Part shown: positions 33,901 to 42,474 of the stretch, piece by piece
How the letters are laid out: each line of letters begins with the position of its first letter
Numbering within the stretch: the first letter of the stretch is position 1
Assembly: GCA_947561395.2 (NCBI GenBank)
Contig: OX387194.1
Coordinates: forward strand, 19,702,048-19,766,047
Origin: Buxus sempervirens
Taxonomy: Eukaryota; Streptophyta; Magnoliopsida; Buxales; Buxaceae
Reading direction: 5' to 3'
DNA: 64,000 bases
Program-made: the position numbers and the translations under genes
Notes under the pieces: model-generated
What the model saw: only the letters and a program-made list of their open reading frames with translations
The model's database searches: none
What the model was told of the DNA's origin: nothing

Positions 33901-34560
33901 GGGGTATGTGGAAACTGCTAAGAATCCGGCTTGGAATTGTTTAACCACTTCATCTTTAACCTTCAATGTCCACTCAGGTTTTAACCTTCTCAGTTTCTGC
34001 TTAACTGGCTTAGAGTCTGGTAGAATGGGTAGCCTGTGCACCACCATATCTGTGTCTAACCCCGGCATATCCCGATACGACCATGCAAACACATCTTCAT
34101 AATCAGCCAAAAATCGTATCATTTCATCCCGCTGTACCTCAGATAGACATACCCCAATCTTTACTATTTTTGGGTCCTCTTCGGTCCCTAGGTTGATTGA
34201 TATGGTCTCTTCAATATTGGGTTGGACCCCCTTTTCATGACGCTCTAATTGATATGTGATTTCTTTTGGAACGTCGTCTTCTTCGTCCTCGGTCTCTTCT
34301 TCAACCCCCATTAGGTCAAAGTCGAGCTCAAGGTCGAAGTCATACTCATCCTGATCCAATTCCGTTTGCTTATATGGTTCATAAATGGTTTGGACCTTTT
34401 TGAAAAATTTATCTTTTCTAGAAAAAACTGAAAACTCTTTTTGTGTTTTTTGAGAGCCTTCTACAAAATCTTTCCCTGAAGACGAAGGCTCCTTAAAACC
34501 TTCAGGAAAAGGGCATTCCACTAATGGAGTTTTTTTTTGGAAGCCATGTCTGTTTGCCAA
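30934..34560 (-). CDS. pol: T4 pol: reverse transcriptase, two RNase H domains, integrase
   Basis: An open frame of 1208 codons without its own ATG at the 5' end (the first codon is TTG). It overlaps the gag-protease frame by 40 bp and is probably made as a fusion. In order: linker; RT (about 190-375) with LPHIDILVD and the catalytic YVDD near 335; a connection RNase H (about 455-590) whose usual TDAS and TDH aspartates are replaced (LETS, SRMD); a second RNase H (about 630-760) with intact FFDGAA, AEYEA, GDSS and ADALA; the integrase HHCC zinc site (about 865-905); the DDE core with D in GIDVIG, D in VTDNAS and E in GAVEAANK; and a C-terminal GPY-type module. The dual RNase H is a hallmark of Tat elements. 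No stop or frameshift is seen. Genes on the plus strand below it are convergent. Confidence 0.95.
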   Translation of the reverse strand: MANRHGFQKKTPLVECPFPEGFKEPSSSGKDFVEGSQKTQKEFSVFSRKDKFFKKVQTIYEPYKQTELDQDEYDFDLELDFDLMGVEEETEDEEDDVPKEITYQLERHEKGVQPNIEETISINLGTEEDPKIVKIGVCLSEVQRDEMIRFLADYEDVFAWSYRDMPGLDTDMVVHRLPILPDSKPVKQKLRRLKPEWTLKVKDEVVKQFQAGFLAVSTYPEWLANIVPVPKKDGKVRMCVDYRDLNKASPKDDFPLPHIDILVDNTAVHSLFSFMDGFSGYNQIKMAKEDQEKTAFITPWGTFHYTVMPFGLKNAGATYQRAMTALFHDMIHKEMEVYVDDMIAKSCEEEDHLINLKKVFDRLRKYSLRLNPAKCVFGATSGKLLGFIVSRRGIEIDPAKAKAIIEMPSPRTEREVRGFLGRIQYISRFIAQLTAICEPIFKLLRKNNPTVWNDECQEAFDTIKEYLLNPPVLVPPTPGRPLILYLSVLETSMGCVLGQHDDTGRKERAIYYLSKKFTEYEAKYSPLEKTCCALVWATQRLRHYFLSHSTLLISRMDPLKYLFEKPALTGRTAKWQLLLSEFDLTYITQKAIKGQAIADHLAAHPLPEYQPLKTNFPDEAILFAEEEEGESSWQMFFDGAANMNGNGIGAVLIKPDGAHIPIAVKLRFQCTNNIAEYEACIIGLQAALDHEVEELDVYGDSSLIIFQTTGEWKTKDHKLIPYHQYLEEISNKFTRISFNYMPRAKNQFADALATLASMVNMPEGVDIRPLEIEVRDEPAYCLVLEETPEEEVPWFQNIKNFLNDRSLPENVTSTEKRTIQRLAGQFLLSGGQLYKRSHNDILLRCVAKTESERIVETVHGGVCGPHMNGHMLAKKILRLGYYWSTMEHDCYMHVKRCHLCQVYADNKHAPPSELHSMTSPWPFSMWGIDVIGMISPKASNGHRFILVAIDYFTKWVEAASYANITSSHVLKFLKHNIICRYGLPSAIVTDNASNLKNKDMRKMCEQFQITHHKSAPYRPKMNGAVEAANKNIKKIIQKMVVSFKDWHEMLPLALHAYRTSIRTSTGATPYSLVYGMEAVLPVEVEIPSLRVLMEAELEEAEWIQSRHDQLNLIEEKRLKALSHGQIYRKRMARAYNKKVKPRTFQEGNLVLKKILPFLEDPRGKFKPNWEGPYVVKKVLSGGALILTEMDGKDFPEPINSDAVKRYFP

Positions 34561-37500
34561 ACAAACGCGGCTTCAAAAGTAAGGGGAGTTTCCTCCCAAT
34601 TATTCAGAATAAAAGAATCTGGGGCAGGGATACAAGCCTGCTCCTCAAGCTCAGGGTCTGCATCAGAGATCACCAGTACTGGGTGCGTTGCATCGCCTGT
34701 TTCTTCGGTAGGGCTAGTTCCAGATGGAACTTCTACTGTAGCCCAGTCAATAAAAGGTAGCTCCTCTGCTACTTTTTCTTGGTTGCCTTCTGTCATGGCA
34801 AAGAATGCCCCTACTTCCTCATAAGAGTCCTGCTCCTGTTTGGCTTGTGGCCCAGGCCCACCAGATGCTTGTGGAGGTGGAACACATGGCTGTATTGTGG
34901 AGGGTTTAGGTTTCTGGAATGGGTTGACATTGTAGTATGGGGGTTTGGCCTGATCCTCAGGAGGAGACAGCTGAATCATGTGAGACAGCTTAGGAAAAGT
35001 TTCCCTGATGTGCGGGAATTTCATAGCTTCTGTCTGCCCCTGTCTTCTCCATTTCCTTGGCTTGGACCCCAATCCTGCCCTATGAACCATCTTCTTAACC
35101 TGAACTGGTTCTATCCTTCCTTGTAGGTTAATCCCCAGACCTTTGCCAGGGTGAAAATGGTACTTTTCTAATACATTTTTGACCATTTTTTCAGCACAGG
35201 TCAATTTTCCTTCTTTTTGTTGATACCCCCCAGGTATATAATTCACAGCTTCAAACTGAAAAGAGTGAAATGCCATCTTATCTGCTGTCATTTCCGTGTT
35301 AATACAGGGTACATCAGGGGACCACATGGGGGGAACCAAATTTTCGGCCAGGACGGTAATCACCTTTTGCCCTCTAATATACTTGACTCTTTGGTGGAGG
35401 GTAGATGGTATGGCCCTAGCTGTATGAATCCACGGCCTTCCTAGGAGTAGGTTGAAAGCCGCAGGTATATCCATCACTTCAAATGTGATGTTGAAAATAT
35501 ACGGTCCAATTGTGACCGGCAGTTCAACCTCCCCTAGGGAGTGTGTCTTAGAGCTGTCAAATGCTCTTATAATTCTTCCATTTTGTTTTATTTTGTTTCG
35601 CTCCAGATTGAGCTTAACAAAGGTTACTAAAGGGCAGACATTGAGGGCTGACCCATTATCAATCAAGACCCGGGCTATCATGCAGCCCTTACTGAGCACA
35701 GCAATGTGCAATGGATCCACATGATGGTATCCTGCTGGACTAATTTCAGTTTCAGAAAAGGTTATGACATTATGGGATAATATTTGACCAACCATCCGGC
35801 CTAGTTGGTCTGGTTCAATGTTTTTAGGCACATGGGCCCCCTGAAGTATCCTTAACAAGGAGTCCCTATGTTTTTCTGAATTTAACAATAATCCCAGAAT
35901 TGAGATCTGGGCAGGGACCTTATTCAACTGCTCAATGACATTGAACTCACTCTTTTTTATTACCTTAATGAGGTCAGCAGCCTCACTGTTAGTTACCTGA
36001 GGGGCCTCTTCCCCTACTTTGGCCTTGCCTTTATTTCTTTCTTCTTCTTTATCCTTCTCTGTTTCTTTCTGTTTTTCTTCCACCCCTACACACTTTCTTG
36101 ACCTCATCATGAGATTTACTTCTTCCTTGCTTTCAACTGCAGGGCATGTAGTGGTAAATGCCTCACTGTAGTTCCATGGTACAGCCGATTCAGAGTAGGA
36201 AGGCTTGGGGACATTCACCACCAATGGGGGAAGTTTGGGCTTGGCGATGGAAGTCTGAGTAATAGGAACATTAACAACCAATGGAGGTAGTTGTTTTGGT
36301 TGAGGGGTTGCAAAAGGGACTGATGCACAATTTATGACCAATGGTGGCTTAGACTGAATGGGTGGAGTGAAAGTGGATGGATTATAATTAATGACCAAAG
36401 GTGGCTTGGCGATGTTCATTTGGGCCATGAGGGATGAGACCCGGTCCAAAGATGAGCTAATGTTCTTTGCAGCACTATCATTCCCCTTTGAAATCATGTT
36501 TATTTCTTTGCCTTCACTTCTCCTGTCAAAATATACTTTGACCGTTGTCCCTATGGGAGCAATTAATTGAGATGGGTCAAAGGTTATTTTGTCAGAAGAG
36601 ATGACTCCTATGACATTAGATGGGCCTGCCCCGTGATGTTGGGGCAGTGGGTTTTGTCCAATATCTGTTCTTGGAGGATTGGAAGCCCCTGTATTGAAAG
36701 ACAGGGTATTCTGGTCTAGTAAATCCTGAATGGCATGTTTCAAAGGCCAGCACTTGTCTGTAGGGTGCCCAGGTGCACCCATATGGTAATCACAAGTGGT
36801 GGAGGGGTCAAAATTTCTCCCCTTAGATGCATTCGGATTAGGTTCTCTTAAGGTGATATACCCTCCTTGCAATAAAGTGGGCAGCAATTGAGAGGGAGTC
36901 ATTGGAATAGGGGTGAAAACCCTATTTCTCCTTGCTGCAAAATAGGCGTCCTTTTCCTCCTTGGTAAAAACCCTTTTTTGGTCTGAAGATGCTGCTGGAA
37001 CATTAACCCTCATAGGGGCCTGGGTAGGTGGAGATGGAGTAGGAAAATGAGCAGGTACGTTGATTTGTATGGGCTTGTTAGGGCCGGATGGTGGCTGTAC
37101 CATGTTTACCTCACCCTCCTTCTTGTTCCCATTCTTTTTTGTCCCGCTTCCTTTCTTTAGGTTGGGGTCCTGCTGGCTAACCATGGCAGAGTGGTCAATT
37201 ATCTTACCTGACCTTATTCCATCCTCAATTCGGTCAGCCACCTGAACCAAAGCTGCAAAATTAGTGGTGGTCTGACCCACCAAGTGACTGTAGAATGGTT
37301 GACCCAAAGTGCTTATGAAAGTAGAAATCATTTCCTGTTCTAGCATGGGTGGCCTGACCTGAGAAGCTGTCTCCCTCCACCTCTTGGCATATTGCCTTAC
37401 AGTCTCTTCCCTTCCTTTGCTCATTCTCATGACGTCGTACCTATCTGGCATGATCTCTGAATTGAACCGGTATTGAGCCAGGAAGGCATCGGCTAGGTCC

Positions 37501-38135
37501 TTCCATCTTTTGATCTTTCCATGGTCCAGAGTGGCGAACCATCTTAATGCGGTTCCAGTCAGGCTCCTTTGGAAAAGTTGGATTAGAACACCTTCATCCT
37601 GCCCAAACTGGCATAGGGCACCACAGTATAACTTTAGATGGCTCATGGGGCAACCAGTGCCATCATACTTGTCCAAGTCTGGGCACTTAAACTTAGCCGG
37701 CAGGTTAACATTGGGGTATAGGCACAGGTCTTCAAAATTGGTGCCTCCAAAGTTGTTTACCCCTTTGACTGCCCTAAGTTCATCTTGGATCAATTCTAGC
37801 TTATGCATGAACTTTCTTTCAACCTCTTCCCTTATCCTTTCCTTTTCCTTAGCCTTGTTTGATTCAGCTGTCTCATCTCTGGTCAGTATAGGTTCAGGGG
37901 TGGGTTCATAGACGGGTTCAGGAGTTGGTTGCACTGGAGGTGGAACATTGACTTGGGGTGGAGGTGCAGGGTTGGATGCGGATGCCTGGTTCTGGGCCTG
38001 CATTTGTTGGGCCTGCACTTGTTGGGCCTGTACTGACAGTATGTTTTCTAGCATTCGGGCTAGTCCTGCCACTTGTTCTTGGAGTAGAACGACATCTGGA
38101 TGAGGAGCATCAACTTCATCTTCAATGGGGTTCAT
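34521..38135 (-). CDS. gag: T4 gag-protease polyprotein
   Basis: About 1204 aa from the ATG at 38135, the Met in the APVTRSRARAM stretch conserved in T1; the frame is open upstream but only from a TTG. A Gln/Pro-rich N-terminus and charged coil lead to the Retrotrans_gag core (about 155-285; LKLYCGALCQFG, QYAKRWRE, LGQPFYSHLVG). A knuckle near 450, CDYHMGAPGHPTDKC, has His in place of the usual second Cys. After Pro-rich repeats comes the aspartic protease (about 815-905; IDNGSALN and LGRPWIH), then a glycine-patch-like stretch near 1000 (GKGLGINLQGR). The stop at 34521 follows a run of nine A (34530-34538), where the ribosome or reverse transcriptase could change frame into pol. Compared with T1 and T2 it has no internal stops. 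Confidence 0.95.
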   Translation of the reverse strand: MNPIEDEVDAPHPDVVLLQEQVAGLARMLENILSVQAQQVQAQQMQAQNQASASNPAPPPQVNVPPPVQPTPEPVYEPTPEPILTRDETAESNKAKEKERIREEVERKFMHKLELIQDELRAVKGVNNFGGTNFEDLCLYPNVNLPAKFKCPDLDKYDGTGCPMSHLKLYCGALCQFGQDEGVLIQLFQRSLTGTALRWFATLDHGKIKRWKDLADAFLAQYRFNSEIMPDRYDVMRMSKGREETVRQYAKRWRETASQVRPPMLEQEMISTFISTLGQPFYSHLVGQTTTNFAALVQVADRIEDGIRSGKIIDHSAMVSQQDPNLKKGSGTKKNGNKKEGEVNMVQPPSGPNKPIQINVPAHFPTPSPPTQAPMRVNVPAASSDQKRVFTKEEKDAYFAARRNRVFTPIPMTPSQLLPTLLQGGYITLREPNPNASKGRNFDPSTTCDYHMGAPGHPTDKCWPLKHAIQDLLDQNTLSFNTGASNPPRTDIGQNPLPQHHGAGPSNVIGVISSDKITFDPSQLIAPIGTTVKVYFDRRSEGKEINMISKGNDSAAKNISSSLDRVSSLMAQMNIAKPPLVINYNPSTFTPPIQSKPPLVINCASVPFATPQPKQLPPLVVNVPITQTSIAKPKLPPLVVNVPKPSYSESAVPWNYSEAFTTTCPAVESKEEVNLMMRSRKCVGVEEKQKETEKDKEEERNKGKAKVGEEAPQVTNSEAADLIKVIKKSEFNVIEQLNKVPAQISILGLLLNSEKHRDSLLRILQGAHVPKNIEPDQLGRMVGQILSHNVITFSETEISPAGYHHVDPLHIAVLSKGCMIARVLIDNGSALNVCPLVTFVKLNLERNKIKQNGRIIRAFDSSKTHSLGEVELPVTIGPYIFNITFEVMDIPAAFNLLLGRPWIHTARAIPSTLHQRVKYIRGQKVITVLAENLVPPMWSPDVPCINTEMTADKMAFHSFQFEAVNYIPGGYQQKEGKLTCAEKMVKNVLEKYHFHPGKGLGINLQGRIEPVQVKKMVHRAGLGSKPRKWRRQGQTEAMKFPHIRETFPKLSHMIQLSPPEDQAKPPYYNVNPFQKPKPSTIQPCVPPPQASGGPGPQAKQEQDSYEEVGAFFAMTEGNQEKVAEELPFIDWATVEVPSGTSPTEETGDATHPVLVISDADPELEEQACIPAPDSFILNNWEETPLTFEAAFVWQTDMASKKKLH
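34530..34538 (-). promoter_or_regulatory. Putative -1 frameshift site (A9) between gag-protease and pol
   Basis: Minus-strand TTCC, nine A, then CTCC. In the gag frame three Lys codons precede CTC CAT TAG. Slipping back one base after AAA gives ACT CCA TTA GTG, which is the pol frame. Ten A would make the two frames continuous, so a recent one-base loss is the alternative. Confidence 0.6.
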
Positions 38136-38188
38136 GGCTCGAGCTCTTGATCTGGTTACAGGAGCTATGATTGCAAGTGTGTTAGTAC

Positions 38189-38190
38189 CT
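38189..38190 (-). promoter_or_regulatory. Putative leader splice acceptor upstream of gag
   Basis: The minus strand reads TTTCTCGCCAG followed by GTACTAAC, about 55 bp before the gag ATG. T1 has a comparable CACAG/GTAG junction. It pairs with a strong donor in the LTR (42065). Confidence 0.5.
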
Positions 38191-38414
38191 GGCGAGAAAT
38201 AAAGATAAAATATCAGTGCCAATTTAATCTCCTTCACATGCCTAAGAATGCCTATGTGCAAGCTGGGTGAACACGAGTTTGGATATTTTTTTTATTTGCT
38301 TCTTTTTTTTTTTTTTTTTTTATTTTTTATTTATTTATTTATTTATTTTTTTTTATTTTGAATTGAATTGTTGGAATATTCTAGGGCTTCCAACAGGTCC
38401 CACAAAAGAGAGAA

Positions 38415-39206
38415 AGGTCTGAAATTCAAAGGCTTTCAGAGGTCCGGGGGGTTTTTTTTTTTTTTTTGAAAAAGGTCTGAAATTCAAAGGCTTTCAGAGG
38501 CCCAGGTTTTTTTTTTTTTTTTTTTTTTAAAAAAGTCTGAAATTCAAAGGCTTTCAGAGGCCCAAAAGTTCTGAAATTCAAAGGCTTTCAGAGGCCCAGA
38601 AGGAAAAGGTCTGAAATTCAAAGGCTTTCAGAGGCCCAAAAGTTCTGAAATTCAAAGGCTTTCAGAGGCCCAAAAGAAAAAGGACTGAAATTCAAAGGCT
38701 TTCAGAGGCCCAAAAGTTCTGAAATTCAAAGGCTTTCAGAGGCCCAAAAGGAAAAGGTCTGAAATTCAAAGGCTTTCAGAGGCCCAAAAGTTCTGAAATT
38801 CAAAGGCTTTCAGAGGCCCAAAAGAAAAAGGTCTGAAATTCAAAGGCTTTCAGAGGCCCAAAAGAAAAAGGTCTGAAATTCAAAGGCTTTCAGAGGCCCA
38901 AAAGTTCTGAAATTCAAAGGCTTTCAGAGGCCCAGGGATTTTTGAGAAAAAGTCTGAAATTCAAAGGCTTTCAGAGGCCCAGGGATTTTTTGAGAAAAAG
39001 TCTGAAATTCAAAGGCTTTCAGAGGCCCAGGGATTTTTGAGAAAAAGTCTGAAATTCGAAGGCTTTCAGAGGCCCAGGGATTTTTGAGAAAAAGTCTGAA
39101 ATTCAAAGGCTTTCAGAGGCCCAGGGATTTTTGAGAAAAATCTGAAATTCAAAGGCTTTCAGAGGCCCAAGAGTTTTGAAAAAGTCTGAAATTCAAAGGC
39201 TTTCAG
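38415..39206 (-). repeat. Leader tandem hairpin array of T4 (19 units)
   Basis: Nineteen copies of a 27-base core beginning TCTGAAATTCAAAGGC and closed by TTTCAGAGGCCC. The spacers alternate between AAAAGT and longer A-rich or GGGATTTTT forms. Each core can fold: 7-bp TCTGAAA/TTTCAGA stem, 9-base loop. Only one core base differs among most copies. Open frames across it (38924-39106) are repeat artefacts. Confidence 0.95.
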
Positions 39207-39379
39207 AAGCCTTTCTCTCACATTTTTTTCTTTTAAATATTTTTTTTTTTGTTTTTTTTTTGTTTTCTTTTTTTTTTTTTTGAAGCATTTTATTCAAACT
39301 TGTTTCCCTTTATCATTATTTAAAGGTTAAAAGAATATTTTAGTGGGAAAAACTGATTAAAGTTGAATATTCCGAGAAA
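39207..39379 (-). other. T-rich spacer in T4 leader
   Basis: Homopolymer-rich, non-coding sequence between the hairpin array and the leader palindrome cluster. Confidence 0.6.
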
Positions 39380-39511
39380 ACCGTATATACAGTACGGTCC
39401 AGCCTTGCCCGTATTTAAATTACGAGCCTGCCGTGACCGTAGGCAGTCCACGGGCGAGCCTAGCCCGTATAAACAATACGGGCAAGCCCAGCCCGTGTAT
39501 TAAATGCGGTT
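39380..39511. repeat. Palindrome cluster in T4 leader (5 units)
   Basis: Five 20-21-bp units with the T4 arm type (ACCGTA / TACGGTC, GCCCGTA / TACGGGC). T1 has a cluster at the same leader position with its own arms. Confidence 0.9.
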
Positions 39512-40756
39512 TTACGGAACCCTGTTATATTTTTCCAGTTTTTATATGGTTTGATCACTTTCATTGTTCATCCAAACGTACGGTTCACCCAGTACAGAGC
39601 TTCTAAACTGTCCCAAAGTGGACTTTGGCCTATTTGTAAAACACATGCTAGGGAGGGCACATGTACCCTCCAAATTGACATCATACTCAAGAATTTGATA
39701 TCCTTTTGTTGCCTCTTGTGTGTACATAGGGTAGGATTGATTTTAAACAGAGTTAGAAACTCTTCCTATGGGCTGCACCACTTTTTAACAAATATGCATA
39801 TTTTGGGACCAATTTTATCCCAAACCCATGGGTACCATGACACCCCTATGACATGAAAATAATGCAAAACAATAGGATTACCTTGTTACCTTGTTTACCT
39901 TGAATATAGCATCCGCATTATGCCCTGGTTTGTAAGCCATGCATACGGCCTTCCCACAATCATACAAACCCCATATTCCCACGTAATTGTGTAATTTAGC
40001 CAAAAACGTGTAACTCCACCTTCAAGCGTAGGGGTTTTGGGTTTTGGCTTAATGGCAACTTAGCACTCAAGCCTAGTGATGACCAGAATCCCAGATCCAC
40101 ATTATCATCACATCATTAGCTCAAAGTTCTAAGGTGAATGTTTTCACTTTCGCTTTCCGAAGTATCGACCTCGGTGCGCCAAGCTACACACATTCTTGTT
40201 CAACTTCCTATAGGTGATAGGTAGGCCGTGTAAAAAAAAATAAAAGGTGCACAGTGCATTGTAAACATAGGTCACATTCACAACGTCCCAAACCCTTGCC
40301 ACTCTTTTCGCAGCCATGCATAAACAAACCAAGGCATAATAGGAAAGCATATTTTAAATAAACAAGTAAATAAAGCAATCCTATAGCACCCAAAACATGC
40401 TCATAAAAAATCATCCAAATCATGTCAACATATGCTCATATTATATATCCAAAATACACCATAGAAAGCATGCTGAAAATTAGAATATGCATATTAAAAT
40501 ACAGCAAGAAATAAGCATGGTTTATCAAAATAAACCTCCCCTATGCATGTTTCTAGAAACAATCCTATGAATCAGAATTAAGCATGTTTCTACCCCCATG
40601 AATTCCTAAGCAATAATTCAGATTTAAAACATACTCAACATGCTTAAGAACACCAAACAGCAAGCAAAACAAAGACATGCTAAAAACACAAAATAGCAAG
40701 CAAATCAAAAAAAATCAAAAACATGAACAAACACCGAAAAGGCTCAAATCCACAGG
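39512..40756 (-). other. Leader between PBS and palindrome cluster of T4
   Basis: No gene. Blocks match the T1 leader (about 2980-4240), including the CGGCCTTCCCACA and CTTCAAGCGTA stretches. A plus-strand TATA-like TTTATATGG near 39542 follows the cluster and might mark an antisense promoter, which is weak evidence. Confidence 0.6.
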
Positions 40757-40774
40757 TCCCCAGCAGAGTCGCCA
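40757..40774 (-). promoter_or_regulatory. Primer binding site of T4
   Basis: The minus strand reads TGGCGACTCTGCTGGGGA two bases after the LTR end. It is complementary to a tRNA ending in GTCGCCA. Tat/Ogre elements are usually assigned tRNA-Arg; not verified here. Confidence 0.85.
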
Positions 40775-40843
40775 GTTGTGAGACATGGGAAAAAATCAAA
40801 TCTAATGATTTCCTCAATCATCACACGGGATTAAATAAAACAA

Positions 40844-40853
40844 AGAGTCGCCA
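40844..40853 (-). promoter_or_regulatory. PBS-like TGGCGACTCT motif inside U5
   Basis: The first ten bases of the PBS recur here, 67 bp inside the LTR end. The same motif is in every LTR of the family seen in this window: near 4335, 20680, 21306, 49782, 50075 (one mismatch) and 51865. Confidence 0.8.
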
Positions 40854-42060
40854 CCATTCAATCTAGGTGTGAATGGACACCAAAATATTAAATAAGCACA
40901 AAAGGCAAATTTTAGGGCAAAATATCCCTCCTAAAAAAACAACCAGAGATGGGTAAGGGGATTAAGTTATGAACAGGGGAAGGTGTTAGGCACCCCTATT
41001 CATCCACACAAGGTGGTTGCCAGGTATTGTTCATGTTTAAAATAAAGGAAAAAGCTTGCTATAAAAATCAGGAAAAATCACAAAAAAAAAGACAAAATTG
41101 TATGGTTTTTTCATATGAATAGTCTGATTGATCCAGAACTTTCAAATATGATCATACCATTCCTAGGGTTTCATGATCAAAATAAATTTGAGATAAAATC
41201 AAATAAAATCAATTTAAAGTGAAAAATCCAAAAATCTGGCTTCAAGTCAAATTCTAGAAATCTAGAAAAATATGATTTTTATAAAATATTTCAAAATTGA
41301 ACTTAAATAGTCCAGGATATAGATAAAGCCCAAATTTCACATTAAATCAGAAAATAAAAACCAAAAAGACCCACGTTGTTGAAAAACACCAAAAGGGGAG
41401 AATTTAGACCGTAGGGTCTTCTCTCAATAATGAAAAACCACATCATGAAACCCTTGAATTTACTTTCAGGCTTCTGGATCCAGATCTACCATATTGATCA
41501 TGATAAATCCAAGATCCTAGCCTAAAATCACAAAAATCACGAAAACAGTGCTGTAGGTGCAAAAGTGGCAAAAATCCAAATTTTGGCAAAAAGAGAGGAT
41601 CTCATGCTATAAACATCATAGATTCATGTTATTCATTCAAATATATCATAAAAAGCACTAAAACATGATCAAGATATTTAAAACAGCCACATCTCACAAA
41701 TTAGAGCACATGGGGGTCTACCCTACGGATCCACCTGTTCTCTTTTCCCCTAGTTCTCTCTTCACGTTTTACGGCTAGAGAGACTCTTGAGGTACTTAGA
41801 GATGGGTTTGGTTACACAAACACAATCATAGGCCTTATTCTATGAAAAAAACAAAAAAAACAGATATGGGGTTCTATTCTAGGGATCCACCTGTTCCCCT
41901 TTCCCCTAGTTCTCTCTTCACGTTTTACGGCTAGAGAGACCCTTGAGGTACTTAGAGACAAGTTTAGGGATACAAAAACAGATATGGCCTTATTCTACAG
42001 CAATAGAGATGATCCTATTACTTCTAGAATTGAAGACAGAAAATAAAAAGGGATAGGGGA

Positions 42061-42066
42061 CTTACC
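42061..42066 (-). promoter_or_regulatory. Splice donor in T4 5' LTR
   Basis: The minus strand reads ATCCAG/GTAAGT, about 105 bp after the TATA box. Equivalent sites are conserved in the T1 (about 6055), T3 (46014) and S4 (47905) LTRs. Confidence 0.7.
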
Positions 42067-42170
42067 TGGATTGAGCAGGCAGAGCAACAGGGATTCCTTT
42101 CCTTCTCTTGTAGCTTCTTAGAATTCCTTGGACTCAAAATTTCGTGGCCCTTAGCTAGAGGAGAGAGCCT

Positions 42171-42179
42171 CTATTTATA
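42171..42179 (-). promoter_or_regulatory. TATA box of T4 5' LTR promoter
   Basis: The minus strand reads TATAAATAG, about 190 bp downstream of the palindrome cluster. It is preceded by GTGTC and followed by a CT-rich leader. Confidence 0.8.
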
Positions 42180-42370
42180 GACACACCCAGGGGCATGGTT
42201 GGTCCAGAAGGATATAGCCTGATTCTCAGGATAGAGTGAAATACAGAGATAATGCCCATCCATAGTGGCTTCAGCGAATAAAATACTTAATTCGCTCGTT
42301 TAAAGATATATTGGACTTCAAATAAAGCTCGGAAATCGAGAGAAGGACCAAACTTGCACGTGTCTTTAAT

Positions 42371-42474
42371 GCCCGTAAATGATTTACGGTCCAATGGTGA
42401 CCGTATTGGTATTACGGGCGCGCCTGCCCGTAGATATTTTGCGGGCGAGATAGGCCCGTGAAGCCAATACGGGC
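42371..42474. repeat. Palindrome cluster in T4 5' LTR
   Basis: Four 21-bp GCCCGTA-n7-TACGGGC units, the same as in the 3' LTR except for one base at about 42457. Confidence 0.93.

Noticed and set aside
37510..37911. Plus-strand frames over gag (also 1503-2126 and 11078-11458)
   Set aside because: Shadow frames opposite the conserved gag core. They recur because gag itself is conserved.
38924..39106. Open frame built from repeated peptide units in the T4 leader
   Set aside because: Direct product of the tandem hairpin array. It has no start context, and the units fold rather than code.
38415..39206. CRISPR-like regular array
   Set aside because: Spacers are short, repetitive and A-rich, and the context is a plant retrotransposon leader. 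It is a tandem repeat.
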